In this document: positions 25,141 to 38,462 of the stretch, piece after piece | Layout of the letters: each line of letters opens with the position of its first letter | How positions within the stretch are numbered: the stretch's first letter is position 1 | Program-made: the position numbers and the translations under genes | Notes under the pieces: generated by a model | Told to the model about the DNA's origin: nothing | The model's input: the letters and a program-made list of their open reading frames with translations, nothing else | Databases searched by the model: none | Source of the DNA: Elysia chlorotica | Lineage: Eukaryota > Mollusca > Gastropoda > Plakobranchidae | DNA length: 64,000 nt | Assembly: GCA_003991915.1 (NCBI GenBank) | Contig: RQTK01000138.1 | Location: forward strand, 310,001-374,000 | Direction: 5' to 3'

Positions 25141-25320
25141 GAAAGAAGAGGGCCGAAAAAAAAAAAAGAATATGGAAGAGAGAAAGAAGAAGACTAAGAA
25201 CAAGAACAAGAAGTAAAATGAGGACAAAGAATTGGGATAAAAAAGGATGGAAGAAGAGAAGGAGGAGGGGGTGAGGAAGAGAAGGAGGAATAGAAGGGAT
25301 AGAAATTAGAGAAAAACTAT
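25141..25320. repeat. Polypurine stretch
   Basis: Nearly uninterrupted purines on the plus strand (GAAGA/GGAGG mixtures, poly-A at 25157-25168), about 180 bp and not a clean tandem repeat. Confidence 0.8.
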
Positions 25321-26799
25321 AAACCGTTGAAAGATGTTCCTTACTGTTTTCTACGTGTTGGACATACCCTCTATCGTTGTAAAGTTACACGTATATCATC
25401 GAAGTAAATTCTTTTCATGCTTTATACACCGCCGTGTTCAAATTAATGGAAGAGATATGACTTGTGTTATAGGATTGCGCCCAAAACAAGTCAATTTGCA
25501 ATCGTGGATATTTAGCCTGTAGAGGGGCTGATCGACCTGCAGAACTGCATAATTGTTTCGAGTGCACTAGAAATTGATCATGCTTCAGATTCACACACGC
25601 GCTTCCATAGTAAATGCCTTGAATGACAGTTCGACAATAAATCCTGATTATAAGAAACACAAAATGCATTTCTCAGTTTCAGTGCAAAGATAAGCCAACA
25701 TTAATGATTCACGCATAAACAAAACCTAATTTAACCAAATAACAAGTTCCGAATCATGAGTACCGTCAGAAATTTTACAATGTATACCATTGAATCGATG
25801 AAGCAGATATATAATGTTGGAACAATTATCTGGTGCTGTTGAAAGCAAATTCATTCGTGATTGTGGATTATTTCTTCTTGAAAATAGTGAAATTGAATTC
25901 CATATAAATAACTTCCATTCCAACAACAAATGTCCAAGGAATTCAGAAAAGAATTCAAATTATTTTCATTCAGCATCGATTCATCATGCGTTAGGGTTTA
26001 AATAACTGAAATTAATAATAAATTCCGTCTCTGCACAAAGGAGCGCAAATGTGTGTTGATTAAAGAGAGCGTACATTGTAAAGGTCGAAAATATACACAA
26101 CAGAGCTTGGTAATCATGTCAGACATATTGACCACAAAGAGAATCTGTCTGCGAGGATCATTTTGTAGGGATTATAATACACGTCAAATAATTTTAGTCC
26201 TTTCTTGGGCTAGCACAAACAACGAGCATTAAAATGAATCCGCCAATTTATGAGATCTTTTGATACAGGATACATTATAATTATGCCGTGGAGATTCAGT
26301 TTCAGTTGAATAAAACAAAATTAATTAAAAGTATCTTCGCGAACCGTCACTTGTATTACCCTGTATTTTGAGATACTTTGGAAGATACGGGCACAATCGA
26401 TGGATCCAGTTTCTTGTAAATGTAGATAGCACACGTTGTTCAGATAAAGAAATCGCCAGCCAATGCCCACCTTTTGCGAGCAACTATGTTGGCTGAAATG
26501 TATACATGTACTATAAAACCACCGTTGGAAAGTGGGCTTTACCGCATGCGTTATTCAGTCGCTTATCTAACATTACTAAAAACATCTCTAAGAATATCCA
26601 TTTTTGGGACCCTCGTGATTTGAGAAGGGTAAGTAAAAGCACTACAACTGAGTGCCGTGGGTGGGTAGCTAAAGTAGCCGCAGTAGCAACTGTAGAGTCT
26701 TTGCGGATCCACAGGGCGAGAACGGATGACCAAATCACCCTCCTCAAGCATGGCGTTTTCTAGTCGCTCATTGGCTCCGTACGTTTAAGATAGAGCTCT
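25321..26799. other. Unassigned sequence
   Basis: AT-rich unique DNA. Overlapping ORFs at 26506-26763 on both strands have no recognisable domain. Confidence 0.4.
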
Positions 26800-26875
26800 G
26801 ATTGGACGCCGGTGCATATCCCTTACCTATCGCGTTCGTTTTGCAATAATGTCCGTTATCGCAAGGCCTCTGGGG
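26800..26875 (+). mobile_element. Foldback/MITE-like element, single arm
   Basis: GATTGGACGCCGGTGCA through CGTTATCGCAAGGCCTC matches one arm of the foldback element at 43401-43594. It resembles that element's left arm in direct orientation, and its right arm (reverse complement) even more closely over TTGCGATAAC and TTGCAAAACGA. A complete second arm is not evident, so the copy is truncated or decayed. Confidence 0.7.
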
Positions 26876-27754
26876 TAAATTGCCCTCCAGCGGTGATGGC
26901 TATGAATCTATAGTATCACCGACAGAAAACACCTCCGGGAGTAAGTACAATGATGCTACAGGCTTAGACCTCTGACTAAATAATTTTTTTAGCAGTAACA
27001 TGTAATCTTAGTACAGGGGCTAAATTTATAGCCCGTGTACCTACTGCCCTGGGAGGCAATTTTTATGACTAAGATTTCCATAACCCGCTCATGTGGAGAA
27101 AGGCGTTGATCTGAGATAGGTTTGCTTTCGACCACAACTGGGGTATACTGTCTCCGAGACTCGATACTGTTCGCAATGAAAAGAACAAAAATACAATATT
27201 GCTTTTGTACATGTACTAACGAAAACAAAATAAATGGAAAGAGCTACTGCACTGTATAGCTTAATAATGGTAGTATTGAGATTGAAGTACAGACAGACAA
27301 AGAGGAATTTCTTTTTCAGTTTTAAATACGGTTCTCTCTAAACCAAAATAATGACCCAAAATTAAAGGGATATACAGGCTTCATGTTAATTTCTTTCCCA
27401 ACCATTACAAATTAAAGTAGTGTAAGTGTACCAACGACTAATGTCAAACGAGGCCCGCTTTAGTCCCTTGTAATCATTTATCTTTGAAGACTCCATCTGG
27501 ACTAGACTGACAAGGCTCCGACTTCGGAGTTGATTTTCACGTTTCCGAGCACTGGACTCGAGTCTCACCCTACACTATCTAACGCAGTGGACTATTTTGA
27601 AGTGATTGTTCTCACAGGGGCCAACTGTTAAAATCTCAATGTAAGGTCACACAATAATAGTTCCTACAATTTTTTGTTGGCGAAAAGCTTTCTCTTGGTT
27701 TACCATTTCCTAAGTTCTTAAGGAGCATTCCTAAATGGCGAAGGGTTCCAAGAA
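26876..27754. other. Unassigned sequence
   Basis: No recognisable gene or repeat. Confidence 0.4.
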
Positions 27755-27880
27755 CAATGTCTAAAAATTGTACATGCTTTACAGGCAAAAACAGAGAGCG
27801 GAGAATCCGGTGATAATAGGACTCCTGTTTCAACCGGTAAAAGTTTGCTGTCACTAAGCCAACCAGTGGTCAACCAAGGT
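27755..27880 (-). mobile_element. Degraded SINE body
   Basis: On the minus strand CTGGTTGGCTTAGTGACAGC, then GTTGAAACAGGAGTCCTATT and TGTACAATTTTTAGACATTG follow the family order (CTGGTTGGGTCGGTGTCAG, GCTGAGACAGGAGTCATGAT, ACAATTGTCAGACG). The tRNA head and the 3' end are not recognisable. Confidence 0.6.
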
Positions 27881-30800
27881 AAGATAACCCATTTACAGAT
27901 GCTAATTATCCTTTTTAGTCATCTATCGCAAAGCGTAGCGTTGGAAACGACTAATATCTGCGAACTTTTCAATAACAAAGAATCATGATGGGCTTTGCAC
28001 TTTTAATATGGTAAGGAAGACGTTTTAGCACAAATGATGAACATTCAACAATAAAATATCGCGAATATTTACAGCTTGAAAATATTAGGGTTCGTGTTTG
28101 GAAAGAAAGGCCTGGAATTATCGTGTTAGAGAACTTTAAAACTGAGTTATTATCTGACGACTGAGCTCTGTAACGGGACTGGAACTTCGAGGCGGAAAGA
28201 AAAAGGATGAAGTGATTCAATAGAGACGAGACGAGACAAGATTTTCATTCGATGGGAAATTGAACGTTGCCGATTTCATGTTTGAATTTTTTTTAAATTT
28301 CATGTTTGAATTTTTTTTTTTAATTTCATTTATCTGAATTTTACATTCAGTTTAGAAAAAAAGTTTTGCTGCACAGGTGATTGTACTTGTTTGGAATTCA
28401 CAACAAGTTGATAAGGAGAGGAACCATACGTTTAAACCATAACGACGAATTTCAAACGCACAATGCACAATAGCTGTCTTTTTTACATCTTTGAAAACCT
28501 AATCGGTTCCCAAAGTATTTTTAAATATAACCGCAAACGCACATACACACATGAAAACTAAAAACGTTCATTAATTACTGCCCTCTGCCATTTTCTTATA
28601 ATATTTGATTTTTACGTTTCGCTAGATCTAGATATGTTCCCAATCTTTCAAAGCGAGACAATACAATCGATTATTAGCTTGTCATGGGTCTCGTGACACT
28701 GTGACTAGTAATGTAAATTCTAGACCAGAGAACTGATGTCAACAAGACAAGTAGGAAACTGTTGTCATTCTATTTATCTATCACTTTCATCAATACATTG
28801 AATTTTAATCTCTTGTAATCTGGTACGTGCACATCCGAATTTCAGGTTACTTTATTTTCACTTGTGGCGATTAAGAAAAATTATGCATACACACAGAACA
28901 AGAAATCCAACAGGAGGAAAAAAACCGCGGAGATTGTCAAAGCATAAAACTAGATGTGCCTCCTCTCCATTTGCCGTCTTGGAAAGCTTTGAAAGATCTA
29001 TAATATCAAATTAGAAGAAAATGAAGAAAAAAACATAACAAAAAAGAGCAAACACGCACACACAAAATACAAGCCAATGTGGCCTGTTGACGACAGTACC
29101 TCACCATTTGTCCTCCACATAAATTGTGACATTTGCTCACAAAAATAATCATAAATACCCGTGAATGCTATAAAATAAAGACTTACAATAAAGATACAGA
29201 CACAGACGGTTTATGGTAAGCTCGACACCTGGAGAGAAAAAACTTACTTTTTGTCATGATTTAAGGCAGATTACTGAAACAAGATCTAGAAGTAATTAAA
29301 AACGGTAAGTACAACACTCATCCCACCACCCACCCCTTTTTTCCTTTATTTAAAATTTGCGGCTGACAAGAACTGAGAGTAGTTGCAAACACCACGTAAA
29401 GGAAATATTATTGGTGGAAAAAAAAATTCCGGCAATCCCATACTTTTTCCCATATCACCAGTCTCTGCCTGTTACCGATCATATGGGGAAAGACAACGAA
29501 AAATAAAAGAAAAGAAAAAAGGTCGGACACAGACGAAGAAAAAAAAAAGTCCAATGACAGGACAGACCAGACCAGACAGGCGGCCTCTGTTTAGTATATA
29601 GAACAGTATAGAACGAAAGAAAGCCAGTATGAGACTGAGAAGATGGAGGAAGAGGAGACGACCAGCTGTCACGACCGGTCCTCAGAGCCGTGGACTTCAG
29701 TGCTGCTGCTAGTCTGCTTCACTTGGAGCGTCAACCTTACAACAGACACACTATTTCGGGATCCAGCCAAAACAAAACAAGAACAAAACTAACAAACACA
29801 CTGCACACACACACACATACACACACACATAAAACAGATTAGTTTCTGACTTTCTGTGTACGTTTTTTGCTGGGGTTTTATTTAATCTGTCACTCAATCT
29901 ATGTTTGTTTTGTTTTTTGGTGCATGTCTATCTTTATTGAGAAAGAAGACGAACAATGAAAGTTTGTTTTTTTTTTGTTTTTTTTTTGTTTGTTTTGGTA
30001 GATGCAGTGTTTCTATAAGCTCATGATTGCCTAAACGTAGAATAATTTTGTATGCGCAAACATCAGCGATGGACTGCGTTTCTAAAATCTAGTTTAGTTT
30101 ATTACTAAAAAATTCTGCGCCGCCCAATATCAATTAAGAGAACATTAGGTATAGAATCTATAACTACTTTAAATATATTTCTGTCCAGGGTGAAAAAACA
30201 GTTGTTTTCAAGGGTGTATAGCATTATGATTAATCAATATGATAACTTGAACAAACTACTGTATTGGTCTCGCCAGAAACCCACGCCACAAAGAACAAAG
30301 ACGCTATTATCTAAAAACACATCAGAATAATTAATCAAGAAAAGACGCCAGGCATCACAAGTTCCATACAATTTTTCAGGTCGGGGAAAATGGTAAAGAT
30401 CATCATAGAGTTTTGTTTTCATCCCTGTCTTGAAAAAAAAAGGAAATATTTATTCCAAAACATATGTTTGTGTGAGTGTTTAATCAATATCTAGACACAT
30501 AGAATTTTTTATCATAGGAGAAGCGTGACTTCAACAAAAACGAGGGGAAAGAAAGAAAATTGGTCGCAAGTTTAATTTACTCTATTAACCTCTAGATGAC
30601 ACAAACAGCATTAGCCGGCGATGCTGATCTACATGTCGAAGCACTCGAACTTGATCTTGTGCCTGGGCTTGGGGCGTATTGTCCCATACCTAATAATCCA
30701 CTATGATTTATGCACACCATTGGTGTTAAACCAAACACTATGAATAATAACAATGTCAAACCGACCCGTGCTTTGCGTCAAAATCATGCAGCACACAGGC

Positions 30801-31017
30801 ATACTATCAGAGTGTTTTGCCTGCACCTGGTGAAACTGTCCAAGTCTCGTGTAGTCTTTTCATGGCATTAATGTATATCCGGCTCTGAGACAATAAATGC
30901 TAGTTTATGTTAGCGCATTAATTCACACTCTCACATGGGTGTAATTTATTGGAGGATATGAGATTAGAAAGACGTTGATCTCCACGGATATGTTACAGGG
31001 AATATTACCTGCAGATG
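27881..31017. other. Unassigned sequence
   Basis: Contains a ~28-bp tandem duplication at about 28268-28325 (TTTCATGTTTGAATTTTTTT twice), (CA)n at about 29804-29830 and poly-T runs near 29970-29990. The remainder is unique AT-rich DNA with no supported gene. Confidence 0.4.
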
Positions 31018-31019
31018 GC

Positions 31020-31106
<87 letters not shown>
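31018..31106. repeat. (AAC)n then (AAT)n repeat
   Basis: About 16 AAC units switch directly to AAT units that run into the assembly gap. Confidence 0.97.
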
Positions 31107-31215
31107 NNNNNNNNNNNNNNNNNNNNNNNNNNNNNNNNNNNNNNNNNNNNNNNNNNNNNNNNNNNNNNNNNNNNNNNNNNNNNNNNNNNNNNNNNNNNNN
31201 NNNNNNNNNNNNNNN
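31107..31215. other. Assembly gap (109 N)
   Basis: 109 unresolved bases flanked by (AAT)n on the left and (GAA)n on the right. The hidden sequence is probably also trinucleotide repeat, and its true length may differ from 109. Confidence 0.99.
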
Positions 31216-31451
31216 GAAGAAGAAGAAGAAGAAGAAGAAGAAGATGTAGAAGAAGAAGAAAGAAGAAGAAGAAGAAGAAGAAGAAGAAGAAGAAGAAGAA
31301 GAAAAAGAAGAAGAAGAAGAAGAAGAAGAAGAAGAAGAAGAAGAAGAAGAAGAAGAAGAAGAAGAAGAAGAAGAAGAAGAAGAAGAAGAAGAAGAAGAAG
31401 AAGAAGAAGAAGAAGAAGAAGAAGAAGAAGAAGAAGAAAGAAGAAGAAGAA
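31216..31451. repeat. Long (GAA)n repeat
   Basis: About 235 bp of GAA/AAG units with a few interruptions (GATGTAGAA near 31243, GAAAAAG near 31301). Lys or Arg homopolymer translations across it are not proteins. Confidence 0.98.
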
Positions 31452-33649
31452 AAAAATAAGAAGATAATAACGACTAAAAAATATGCATTTAGAACAAATC
31501 TACTTTTTTTTCTTTTTCTTTACTTTTTGAAATCAATGGATTCAAGAATTTAAAAGCGCATATAAATATCTAATCATTTAGATTACGAAAACAACACGTT
31601 GAAGTAAAGAAGTCGACACTGAAAAGGATTTCGTTTACAAAAGGGGAAAAGATGAAAAGATTGACGTTGTTTACACACAGTCACTTTACTCGCATGATCG
31701 ATGATTTTTCTACCTTAATGACCTGGAAAACAATAATTAATTATCGATTTTACTTGAAACTTGAGATACTGCTATTAGGAAAAGTGCTGTTGCTGCCATA
31801 AGATAAATTAATAAAGAGGGAAACAAACACAATCATATCAAATATCAACCAAGTTTGACGAGAGCAATAAACAGCCTGAGTAATTTTCTGAATCAAACAA
31901 GGCGCACGGTTTCCTAGCAACTACCTTTTAGCACATTGGCTTCAGGCATAGGGCATGACGAAAAATGGCATTCGTTTTTGTTTTTTGTTGAAAAACAAGT
32001 GCAGAGGAACGAATTCCTACTTTGTGGGTGTGGTCTGCAAAAATCGTGACTGTTGAAAGTCTAGGAAATGCGAATATTACCAAAATGAATAAAGAATAAC
32101 ATTACTTTCATAAGAATGGTGCTATCGTAAGTTACCAAGCGCCTTTTATGTTCATTAAAATTAAATACAAACTAAAGAAGTTTCTTGAAAACATGTTTTT
32201 ATATAGTAACATGAAATCTGACAGAACCATACTAAGGCTAAAATAATGAGAGGTTTATTTCGCTCTATAATCAGGCTGTACGTCACTGAAGAAGGCACCC
32301 GAACTGTATACATACTGGATGGATTAGGACACACTTCCCTAACGTTACAGGAGTTACAGACCAGCAGCAGGCCTAGGGCTTTTCCACATAGATAAGGGAG
32401 CAGGCACGGTTACATCATATCCGTATTTATACCACCTTATCGAAAGTTTGAGACCTGGGGCCACGTACGCAGAGCCTGTTAAAGAGGGATCACTAAACTC
32501 GGTTAACTTTTGAAGGAGCATGGAATCCTCCATTGGTTATTTTTAAGTGGTTTCACTGGTTTTAAAACGTTGCTTGGTTTTCAACGCTCCTGCTAAAATA
32601 GAAAGTACGCGATTTGATTCTTTTAAGGTAAAACTACAAGAGCAGAAAGTTGACCCTTATGAGGTAAAACCACAAGACTACAAAGTTCGCGATTGGAATA
32701 TTATGAGGCAGGCCTACTGCAATAGAAACTATGCGATTTGGCTCTTTCAAGATACAACTACTACACTAGAAACTAGTGATTTTTTTAATAGGTAAAAGTT
32801 AATTCTAAAATTAATGTGCAAGCTTTTAATGAAGTATAGTGGAGACATCTTTGAGAGAATAACACGACAATGCTGTGGCTTTCCATGATTATAAACCAAT
32901 ACAGTATTGCGACATTTTTTCTATCTTTTCGTTTATCATCGTGTTCCGGGCTGGATCTATCTTGTCAATAACGTGCAATGAATAGCGTGCAAGCAAGGCG
33001 GGTCTCTCTGCAGGGAACGTAATGGAGGAAATGGGCCTGGTGACCTCTTGGCTAAAGTCACCGCTAATACTCATCTAATCCTTCGAAATGATATGTGCAT
33101 TAAACAAGGCCATTTGGTCAAAAGACACGAAAGCAATGATAGTGATAAATTGCAATATGTACAATATTATAATACATACATTGGAAAATAGTACGTTAAA
33201 AAGGACTGTTGTGGTATGAGCTTTTCAAATAAAAATATAATTTCATTGTCAGATTTAAATACCAACCTCAAATTCATCTTAGATAAAGCAAAACCTCAAA
33301 GGACATATATGTGGATCTAGTTTGAAGCAACATGATTTTATATCTACAGACAATGCAACTACATGTATGATGTAGTAAATTACTAGTCCTCTTTAGCAGG
33401 GGTACGTTACCAGCGAGTTATCTAGGAGCCTCCGGTAACGTGACCTTTAGAGCAATATGAACCAAACAACTGGCGTCTAAACGTCAAACATACTTAACAC
33501 TAACATCTAGACCTAACGCTCGTAGGTTTAAAAACCAGCGAGGAAAGAGCCAGTGATAGGAAGCTGTACAAGGAAACAAATCGACAGAACCTTTTGAGGT
33601 GCATAAATAGACGCGTATTTATGGTTTCTTTATTTTGTATAGACAATCT
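31452..33649. other. Unassigned sequence
   Basis: Unique AT-rich DNA. An 82-codon plus-strand ORF at 32547-32795 reads through an internally repetitive stretch (GGTAAAACTACAAGAGCAGAAAGTT-like units at about 32627 and 32662) without a recognised domain. Confidence 0.4.
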
Positions 33650-33926
<277 letters not shown>

Positions 33927-34261
33927 ATAGTAAAACAGGAGTAGAGGAGTAGGGCAATAGAGCGAAAAATACTTGCACATACAGAAGGCAATAGATAATA
34001 AAAAGAAAGAACGGACGGGTTGAAAAAAAAAAGTAAGATGGCGATTTAGTTGAGCCGTCTTCACTTCACTCAAACTGGCAACTTGGATAACCGAGGCACG
34101 AGGATGAGTGGCAAAGATCTAATTAATATAACAACTTTCACAACTTCCACGTGCACGCTGTCATCACAACAATGCAATCGCAGTTCTCACTATCCATCAA
34201 GAAGAGAGATTGTCCGGTTTTACTGTGTTTTATCAAACAAGGACTATGAAATTGCATTCTT
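33927..34261. other. Unassigned sequence
   Basis: No recognised gene. The 208-codon plus-strand ORF starting at 34050 is carried mostly by the following (CT)n. Confidence 0.4.
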
Positions 34262-34512
<251 letters not shown>

Positions 34513-36307
34513 TTTCACGAAAAAAGCGACACCAGATATGGCTCGGAATACTAACTGCAGCAGTTGTTATGGCATTGTGCTGGGAACCTTTCCACGCACT
34601 GCACTTGAAATTTGGCAGCAGCAGAAAGAGGGAAAGAGAAAACGTTCCACTTTTACCACTCGGCTACATCATTTAACTCTAGTGGCCCGTCACAATGAGG
34701 CCTCGATCAAGATGCAAAACACACACTTACAAAACAAGGATCTGCAGTTATTGTTTGCCATAGGCTCGAATATTCAGATATGTTAATAGAGTCCGTGGGG
34801 ATATCACAGTTAATGATAAACTGGAGTTACATTCTAGTTATCTCAATCAATGTTAAATATTTGAAGGCGCAATACATTTAGACAATGATTACAAACGAAT
34901 TAACTTGCGTCGCAAAAAAAAAATCAAGCTTGAAAGTTCAAACCTCTACTTCCATTAACAACGATCAGATTCTGTTGGCATTTTAGCAGCAGATAGCACG
35001 CTTCTTACGTTGTTTCTAGATCTGGAGAGCTAGTGAGATCAAGCCTGGTCAGTGAACGTAGTACACAATAGCCGAATAAAAGATAATAGTGTGTGAAATA
35101 CAAATCACAAGGCTCGATAAACAGCTGAAATCGACATGTGTACCGAATTTGAGTCAATGTATGTCTATACCGCGCGTTTATTATATATTTGTTTGTAATT
35201 GCCTTTATGGAAGTATTTTATCGTTATCAGTATGATTGACTTTTTCTAAAAGGCTTAAGAGCGGGCCCTGTTCTATGAAGATAACTAATATTAGCTTTCC
35301 TTAAACGCTTAGGTTACATATGTACTAAGTTGGCAACACGCTAATTTGAAGTTATACTATGTGGGTCCGTTGAAAAAAGAAAAAAATAATGCAATTAATC
35401 TTTTATCTTCATCTTGTCTAAATTATTGGGTGTGACCACATTGTCATACTGAAAGATCTTGACATCCATAGAGCAAAGAGAAGCTGCACCCTCCACCTCG
35501 GTTTTATAGTTTTAATTTTTAAAAATCAGGCAAGTTGTGTATTTTCAAAAAAAAAAGCAGTTGTTATAAAGGCTGCTGTGGTGTAAGGAGGAGGAGGGGA
35601 CGAGAGAAAGCTTCGTACAGAATTTAGCAAAAAAATTAATAATAATGAAAACACTGCATCACGTTACTTTGAACAATGGATTGCAATTTACCATTTTAAA
35701 GGTCAGAAATCAATGGAAACAATGCCAAAGAAAGATGTGCCAAGGGAAGTTATATTATGGACCGCAATCAAACAAAGCAAAAAGAAAAACAAACATCATG
35801 ACTTGTCCATCTTCATGGAAACAAGGGATGAAATGAAAGGAATACGTGTTTTTAAGCAACTCATTGTCACATCAAATATTGTAGACCCATCAATTCAAGT
35901 CCACCAACATCCTGTTTCCTCATTCCTTTCAACAGATAACTATTTGGAATAGAGACACATTGCATTAATAATATCCGAATCATTAGTAAAAAGACTCCTC
36001 TATGTAATAGGCTACCATGTGAATATGAAAAATGATTTTGTTTACGTAAAGAAGGCAAGTAAAAGATAAACGGTACGAACCCGGGAATTCGTGAATGGCT
36101 AATTCTGACAGTGACAAGGACAAAATGTGATCACAGGCGAAACTTTGTGTTCCTGTCTGGGTTTTACACGGGGCTGCGTATACCGTACATAACTTCGTTA
36201 GAAAAACGTAGAGTTTGAGACGTTACATCACGCAAGCAGAGACCATGGCATACATAGACTTTATGAAACAACAGTAGCAGTAGCAGCAACAAAAAAAACA
36301 ACAGCAT
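34513..36307. other. Unassigned sequence
   Basis: Two overlapping ORFs at 35645-35952 have ordinary amino-acid composition but neither a recognisable domain nor convincing splice boundaries. The rest is AT-rich unique DNA. Confidence 0.4.
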
Positions 36308-36308
36308 C

Positions 36309-36394
<86 letters not shown>
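36308..36394. repeat. (AAT)n-(ATT)n mirror repeat able to form a hairpin
   Basis: About 12 AAT units switch at about 36343 directly into about 17 ATT units, so the two halves are reverse complements and could fold into a stem of roughly 35 bp. Confidence 0.95.
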
Positions 36395-36399
<5 letters not shown>

Positions 36400-37034
36400 A
36401 AAAATGTATTTAATAGGGTGACAATGGTGTTAACGACCACAGTGCTAATAACAATACATCGCTGTAAAAATGTATCGTTTTTTACTCACATTGAAAAGGG
36501 AAAAGATGAAAAAAAAATATGGATCTACGTCTTCGCGGAGTAAACGGAAAATTTTAAACATTATTTTGAAAAGGTGGACATGACGATTCACTTTAAAAAA
36601 TGTAAAGCGGACACTTAGGGGTTTTCTTGAGAAGGCATGGCAATATGACACCACCAGTTTCACGAGCGTTTTGCTATGCGGTTTCTTTTTCTTTATCGTA
36701 AAACAGAATACTGTTTCGTTTGCTAACAACCTTACTTTTTTATTTCAAACAAAATAAAGAGGCACAAAATGATAGGAAGAAAACACTGAACTGACACACA
36801 AAGATAACCTGATATAAAAGGTTTCAAACTGAGTGACAAGTAAACAAGTGACATTAAAGAATGGCAGATTAATGGGGCAGACTAATAATACGTAAGAGAG
36901 GTGCAAATTGTTTTACGCTGAAGAAAATTAGGAGGCGATACCAAAACAACAACACACTTTTGAAATGAAGGGGTGTCATTTACTAGAGCAGGAGAAAGCA
37001 AGGCTACTTACAGAGGGTGTAAAGGAGAATAGAT
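36395..37034. other. Unassigned sequence
   Basis: AT-rich sequence with no recognised gene or repeat. Confidence 0.4.
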
Positions 37035-37141
37035 GTAGAGAGAGAGACAGACAGAGACAGACAGACAGACAGATAAACAGACAGAGATAAAGAGAAGGAT
37101 TGGGAGACTGAAAGGCAGACTAGAGAGAGAGAGAAAGAGAT
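37035..37141. repeat. Imperfect (GA)n/(GACA)n tract
   Basis: GAGA and GACAGACA units with AAAC and AAGG interruptions. Confidence 0.9.
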
Positions 37142-37792
37142 AGTCACACATACACACATAGTTACATAAAAAGATAAAATAAGACATAGTCGAAAGAAAA
37201 ACGATATATAATAATCCAAAAGGACACCAACATGAAATATGATCAATGAGAAAATAATAAAATTTGCCAATGTGTACTCACCACATAGTAAGAACTAACA
37301 GCGCCCAGATGTTCGCCTGCTCAATTCTAGATGAGTCGATTAAAAGTTTTCTTGTGTCCTGAAGCCGAGGCGTGAGAAAAAGAAATCCTTTGGCAGGTGG
37401 TCTTATCCTGCGTGACAGAGGCTCAGTCAAAGAGGATAGACCAGTGGTAGCGGGCAGCGGTCACTCGGCTCTGTTGCAAAACTTCTTTCTTGGGTCTCTG
37501 GCAGTCCGGTTTCTAGCAGCTCTTGTAGTATGTACTATCAGGAAGGGCTAAGGACTAATTTCCAGTCTCCGAAGGAGGGGACCAGTCCTACAGGCATGAA
37601 TCAACAATCAACCACTGAGAGGAGTGCGCGGCAGACTGACCCGAGAGATCTGTGACTGGGACCACCACAGGCAGTGGTGACTTACTGATCCAATGTGTCG
37701 CCGTCGCGGCAAACCTGGCGATCGCAATCATTGTCTACACTCAACAACGTTACATGGCCCTCCTGTTTCACTTCAGCCCGCGCCGCTGCAGA
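37142..37792. other. Unassigned sequence, GC-richer end
   Basis: From about 37300 the sequence is GC-richer. A plus-strand open frame at 37661-37795 contains a hydrophobic stretch (LLIQCVAVAANLAIAIIVY) after a possible acceptor (CACCACAG). It lacks a polypyrimidine tract and a donor and runs into (GA)n, so it remains only a candidate. Confidence 0.25.

Positions 37793-37841
<49 letters not shown>
37793..37841. repeat. (GA)n microsatellite
   Basis: About 45 bp of GA dinucleotides. Confidence 0.97.
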
Positions 37842-37843
<2 letters not shown>

Positions 37844-38267
37844 TGAGACAGATAGGATAGAGGAGATTGTTAAACCTGGACAGCAAAGAGGACAGCACAG
37901 GAATCAGGCTCTGTCTGTGTGATAGTGTGATGATAACAGCAAAGCCTACTATCTAATTAGGGCGACGTCTCTGCGGTTATAATAAATATCACGTTGGGAT
38001 TCACAAGGGCGTAAATTCGTTTCTGTTAGGAGTTATCTTTTACCTCTATTTAAATCCAAGTGTTCGATAAACTACTATCATGTTACAAACAACAAACAAA
38101 AAGGTATTGGTATATCAAAACGCCATACAACTGAATGAAAGACATTTCAAGAAAGCGTTACAAGGCAGAGTTGGCTCATGCCTTGGTTTATCTCAGTCAA
38201 CACCTCATAAATCTCCTCAAAATACTGAATACCACTGAATAATGCCATGCATTTAACACTGTTTTTA
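37842..38267. other. Unassigned sequence
   Basis: No recognised gene or repeat. Confidence 0.4.
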
Positions 38268-38462
38268 AATTGTTTGTAAAAAAAAAAACAGACCGTCTTC
38301 AGTGAAAGAATTGTATAACTGCATAAATTTACTAAATAGCACAGTCTACCATAAGACATACTCTGAATTGTTTGTTAAAAAACAGACAGTCTCCAGTGAA
38401 AGAATTGTGTAACTATATAAATTCACTTGATAGCACAGTTTATACCATCAGGCATACTCTCG
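38268..38462 (+). repeat. 98-bp tandem duplication
   Basis: Copy 1 (38268-38365) and copy 2 (38366-38462) share AATTGTTTGT, an A run, CAGACNGTCTNCAGTGAAAG and AATTGTNTAACT, and end in CATACTCT. They differ at a dozen or so positions, so this duplication is older than the one at 15.2 kb. Confidence 0.9.

Noticed and set aside
30975-31553. 192-codon ORF with Asn, Arg and Lys homopolymers
   Set aside because: It spans the N gap and trinucleotide repeats and has no unique coding sequence.
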